Source of the DNA: Xanthobacteraceae bacterium
Lineage (GTDB): Bacteria; Pseudomonadota; Alphaproteobacteria; Rhizobiales; Xanthobacteraceae
Length of the DNA stretch: 64,000 nt
Reading direction: 5' to 3'
Assembly: GCA_019746355.1 (NCBI GenBank)
Contig: JAIESC010000007.1
Coordinates: forward strand, 62,001 to 126,000
The notes beneath the pieces were generated by a model. That model ran no database searches, was not told the origin of the DNA, and worked only from the letters and a program-made list of their open reading frames with translations. Of this stretch, positions 61,245 through 64,000 are shown one piece after another. Both the position numbers and the translations under genes were made by a program. How positions within the stretch are numbered: position 1 is the first letter of the stretch; every line of letters starts with the position of its first letter.

Positions 61245-63559
61245 ACGACGCTCCTGCCCCCTCGAAATGGATCGGCCAGTCGGTCGAGCGGCTGGAGGAT
61301 CCGCCGCTGGTCACCGGCCGGGCGCGCTTTGCCGGCGACATCAACTTCGCGCGCCAGCTTCACATGCGGGTGGTGCGCTCGAACCATGCGCACGCCAACA
61401 TCACGTCGATCTATACCGATTCGGCGCGCATGCTTCCCGGCGTGTTTGCGGTCTGGACGGCGGAGGACATCGCCGACATCCCGCCGATCGACTTCCGCGA
61501 AGGACCCATCGAAAAACTGGCCCCTTACCGCCAGCCGGTGCTGGCGGTGCACAAGGTGCGCTATGTCGGCGAGCCGATCGCCGTGGTGTTCGCCGAGGAT
61601 CCCTATATTGCCGAGGACGCCGCCGACATCGTCACCATGGAGGTCGAGGAATTGCCGCCGCTGCTCGACGCCCGCGACGAGCCCGGCGAGTTCTCGTTCG
61701 CCCGCGACACCGAGGCGACCGTGCTGCATCAGGGCTATGGCGACGTCGAGGCGGTGTTCAAGACCGCGCCGCACATCGTCGAGCTCAAGCTCACCAGCGG
61801 CCGGCATTCCGGCGTGCCTTTGGAGACTCGAGGAGCAATAGGCCGCTACGACGCTTCGCGCGACGTGCTGGAGCTGCACGGCGCGGCGAAGGTGCCGCAC
61901 CGGAACAAGGAATTGATCGCGCGGATGCTCAACCGGCCGCCGTCGTCGGTGCAGTGCTTCGAGTCTCACGTCGGTGGCGGCTTCGGCATCCGCGGCGAGA
62001 TCTATCCCGAGGACATCCTGGTCTGCGTCGCGGCGATGCGCTTGGAGCGGCCGGTGAAATGGATCGAGGACCGCCGCGAGCATCTGATCGCCGCCAACCA
62101 TTCGCGCAACCAGCATCATCACATCAGGGCCGCGGTGGCCGACGACGGCGAAATCCTCGCCATCGACGACGAGATTTTCCACGACAACGGCGCCTACGTC
62201 CGCACCCACGCGACGCGCGTGGCGATGATGACCTGCGGCGTGCTGCCTGGACCTTATCGGGTGCCGGGCGCTTATCGCGCGACCTGTCACTTCCGCTTGA
62301 CCAACAAGACGCCGGCCGCGACCTACCGTGCGCCGGGCCGCTTTGAGACCACGTTCGTGCGCGAGCGGCTGGTCGACGCCATCGCCCACCAGCTTCGGCT
62401 CGACCCGATCCATGTGCGGCGGCGCAACGCCGTCACTGTCAACGAGATGCCGTTCAAGCGGCCATTGGAGGCGCTCGGCGAGGAAATCCATTTCGACTCG
62501 GGCGACTATCACGCCTTGCTCGACACCACGCTCAAGCATGTCGAATGGGCGAAGCTGAACCAGGACCTGGCCGCGCGTCGCGAAAACGGCGAGATGGTCG
62601 GCGTGGGGCTTGCGATGTTCGTCGAGAAGGCCGGCCTGGGTCCGGCCGACGGCGTCCGCATCCAGGTCGATACCTCGGGCGCGGTCGAGGTGATCACCGG
62701 CGGCGCGTCGATCGGGCAGGGGTTTGAGACGGTGATGGCGCAGGTCGCCGCAGATTGCCTCGGCACCGATTACAAAAAAATGCGCGTCATTCACGGCCAG
62801 ACCGACCGCATCGAACAGGGCATCGGCGCGCACGCTTCGCGCGCCACGGTGATGACCGCCTCCGCCACGCGCGTCGCCGCGCTCAAGGTGCGCGACAAGG
62901 CGCTGAACATGGCGGCCGATCTGCTGCAGTCACCGGCCGACACGCTCGATATCGTCAATGGCGAGGTGGTGATCGCCGGGCGCAAGAGCGGCCCCTCGAT
63001 CTCGCTCGGCAAGATCGCCGCGGCGCTCGGGCCAAGCTCCAAGCTGCGCGGTGAGCGCGAGCCGGGGCTGTCCGCCGAAGGCTGGTTCTACGCCGACCAC
63101 CAGGTCTATCCCTACGGCAATCATCTCGCGGTGGTGAAGGTCGATCCGGACACCGGCTTCGTGAAGGTGCTGCGCTATGTCGTTGCCTATGACGTCGGCC
63201 GCGCGCTCAACCCGGCGCTGGTGAAGGCGCAGATCGCCGGCGGCTTCGCGCAGGGGCTCGGCGGCGCGCTGATGGAGGAGTTCACCTACAACGAGCGCGG
63301 CGATCCGCTGTCCTCGACCTTCGGCGATTACCTGCTGCCGACCATCAAGGACGTGCCGGACATTGAGATCATTCTGACCGAGGACTATCCAACGCCGCTG
63401 AATCCGCTCGGCATCAAAGGCGCGGGCGAAAGCGGCGTGAACGGCGTCGGCGCGGCCATTGCCACCGCGATCGACGACGCGATCGGCATTCCGGGCGCCA
63501 TCACCGAACTGCCGGTGACGCCGCAGCGGTTGAAGGCGATCATTGACGGCAAGCAGTGA
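61241..63559 (+). CDS. Xanthine-dehydrogenase-family molybdopterin-binding subunit (CoxL-like)
   Basis: A 772-residue large subunit: WIGQSVERLEDPPLVTGRARF at the N-terminus, VGGGFGIRGE (Mo-site region), TYRAPGRFETTFVRERLVDA, and the catalytic Glu in GIKGAGESG. The TYRAPG loop lacks the CO-dehydrogenase VAYRCSFR motif, so a different hydroxylation substrate is expected. The ATG overlaps the CoxM-like stop, giving a coupled pair; the 2Fe-2S subunit gene is not seen in the window. Confidence 0.93.
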   Translation: MNDAPAPSKWIGQSVERLEDPPLVTGRARFAGDINFARQLHMRVVRSNHAHANITSIYTDSARMLPGVFAVWTAEDIADIPPIDFREGPIEKLAPYRQPVLAVHKVRYVGEPIAVVFAEDPYIAEDAADIVTMEVEELPPLLDARDEPGEFSFARDTEATVLHQGYGDVEAVFKTAPHIVELKLTSGRHSGVPLETRGAIGRYDASRDVLELHGAAKVPHRNKELIARMLNRPPSSVQCFESHVGGGFGIRGEIYPEDILVCVAAMRLERPVKWIEDRREHLIAANHSRNQHHHIRAAVADDGEILAIDDEIFHDNGAYVRTHATRVAMMTCGVLPGPYRVPGAYRATCHFRLTNKTPAATYRAPGRFETTFVRERLVDAIAHQLRLDPIHVRRRNAVTVNEMPFKRPLEALGEEIHFDSGDYHALLDTTLKHVEWAKLNQDLAARRENGEMVGVGLAMFVEKAGLGPADGVRIQVDTSGAVEVITGGASIGQGFETVMAQVAADCLGTDYKKMRVIHGQTDRIEQGIGAHASRATVMTASATRVAALKVRDKALNMAADLLQSPADTLDIVNGEVVIAGRKSGPSISLGKIAAALGPSSKLRGEREPGLSAEGWFYADHQVYPYGNHLAVVKVDPDTGFVKVLRYVVAYDVGRALNPALVKAQIAGGFAQGLGGALMEEFTYNERGDPLSSTFGDYLLPTIKDVPDIEIILTEDYPTPLNPLGIKGAGESGVNGVGAAIATAIDDAIGIPGAITELPVTPQRLKAIIDGKQ

Positions 63560-63586
63560 GTTTTCCGATTTTTGAGGGGAGCCCGT

Positions 63587-64000
63587 ATGGCATTTTCTTT
63601 GCGTCTGGCGACGGGCTGGGCAGCGCTGCTGGTGCTTGCGACGCCGGCGTTGCCGCAATCGCAGCCCGCAACGCATATCGAGGTGCTCGAAGTGGTGTCG
63701 TCCGGTTTCTCGGGGCCGGGCGAGGCGGTGCAGCGCGGCAAGATCCGCCAGCGGTTTTCGCGGACTCCGGCGGTGACCGGACAGGTCGGCACCAAATTCA
63801 ATATGAGCGTACGCCTGGTCGGTCAGCCGGACGACGCGGAGGTGATGCTGCGCTGGGTCTGGAGAACGCCGCGTCCCGGCCTCAACGATCCGGGGACCGG
63901 CCGGCTCACGCGCATGATCTCCGAGGAGGCGCCGGCCAAGATCGGCAGCGAAGTGCAGAACAGCTTCGAGTTCCGCAGCGAAGAACAACTCGTGAAGGGC
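63587..64000 (+). CDS. Exported protein, DUF3859-like (partial)
   Basis: Translation from the ATG at 63587 (GAGGGGAG upstream) gives 138 residues to the window edge: a signal peptide (AALLVLATPALPQ), then IEVLEVVSSGFSGPG and KFNMSVRLVGQPDDAEV with RTPRPGLNDPGTGR. This pattern is like DUF3859, an exported beta-sandwich family of unknown function. It follows the CoxL stop by 27 nt and may be in the same operon. The C-terminus is outside the window. Confidence 0.65.
   Translation, partial: MAFSLRLATGWAALLVLATPALPQSQPATHIEVLEVVSSGFSGPGEAVQRGKIRQRFSRTPAVTGQVGTKFNMSVRLVGQPDDAEVMLRWVWRTPRPGLNDPGTGRLTRMISEEAPAKIGSEVQNSFEFRSEEQLVKG

Noticed and set aside
1..64000. CRISPR arrays, tRNA, rRNA, insertion sequences or prophage genes
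   Set aside because: No regularly spaced repeats, tRNA-like cloverleaf ends, transposase or phage motifs were recognised on reading the window.

Overview
The window looks like a chromosomal segment of an alphaproteobacterium of the order Hyphomicrobiales, probably near Bradyrhizobium/Rhodopseudomonas or a related Xanthobacteraceae lineage. This is inferred from the high GC content, the repertoire (many orphan Bug/TctC binding proteins, CoxL-type hydroxylases, DUF2277, DUF2218, DUF4399, DUF6064, a cyclase-FGE fusion) and the short palindromic intergenic repeats. No rRNA, tRNA, CRISPR array, transposase or integrase was recognised.

Region 1 (1-1727) has the start of an acyl-CoA synthetase gene cut by the window edge, then a lone methyltransferase in lower-GC DNA. 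Region 2 (1996-20773) is a Wzx/Wzy-type exopolysaccharide locus built as two divergent blocks around a control region at 9712-9996 that carries a perfect 16-bp palindrome. The leftward block encodes UDP-glucuronate decarboxylase, a WecB/TagA/CpsF glycosyltransferase, a flippase fused to a kinase-like domain, a protein with two tandem methyltransferase-like domains, a polysaccharide deacetylase and a GT4 glycosyltransferase. The rightward block encodes an ExoF/Wza-like export protein, an O-antigen ligase/polymerase, a GT4 transferase, a secreted parallel beta-helix protein, a Wzz-like protein, a GDP-mannose-3,5-epimerase-like enzyme and the membrane priming sugar transferase. A convergent LuxR-type regulator with a degenerate receiver closes the locus.

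Region 3 (21.1-28.3 kb) is a patchwork of small genes and decay: a VanZ-like protein, a DoxX-family pseudogene with an inverted internal segment, a small exported protein, a possible nuclease (HhH-like plus PD-(D/E)XK-like), DUF2277, a vapBC toxin-antitoxin module between two apparently broken genes, folE, and a hairpin-rich element near 28.0 kb.

Region 4 (28.3-41.8 kb) holds DUF4399, a class III nucleotide cyclase fused to a formylglycine-generating-enzyme domain, an aldo/keto reductase, three Bug-type binding proteins, a 4,5-dihydroxyphthalate decarboxylase-like protein, an amidohydrolase, a PadR/DUF2218 pair, a LysR regulator, an exported class II aldolase and a FAD monooxygenase. Together these suggest uptake and breakdown of aromatic or other organic acids. 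Region 5 (41.8-46.4 kb) has flagellin remnants, a 59-residue membrane peptide and a large chemoreceptor ending in a CheR-type tether. Region 6 (46.4-64 kb) has two more Bug proteins, a ThDP enzyme with a ModA-like protein, a CoxL/enoyl-CoA hydratase/luciferase-like oxidoreductase operon, DUF892 and SDR stress-type genes, a paired inverted repeat, and a CoxM-CoxL pair followed by a DUF3859-like exported protein cut by the window end.
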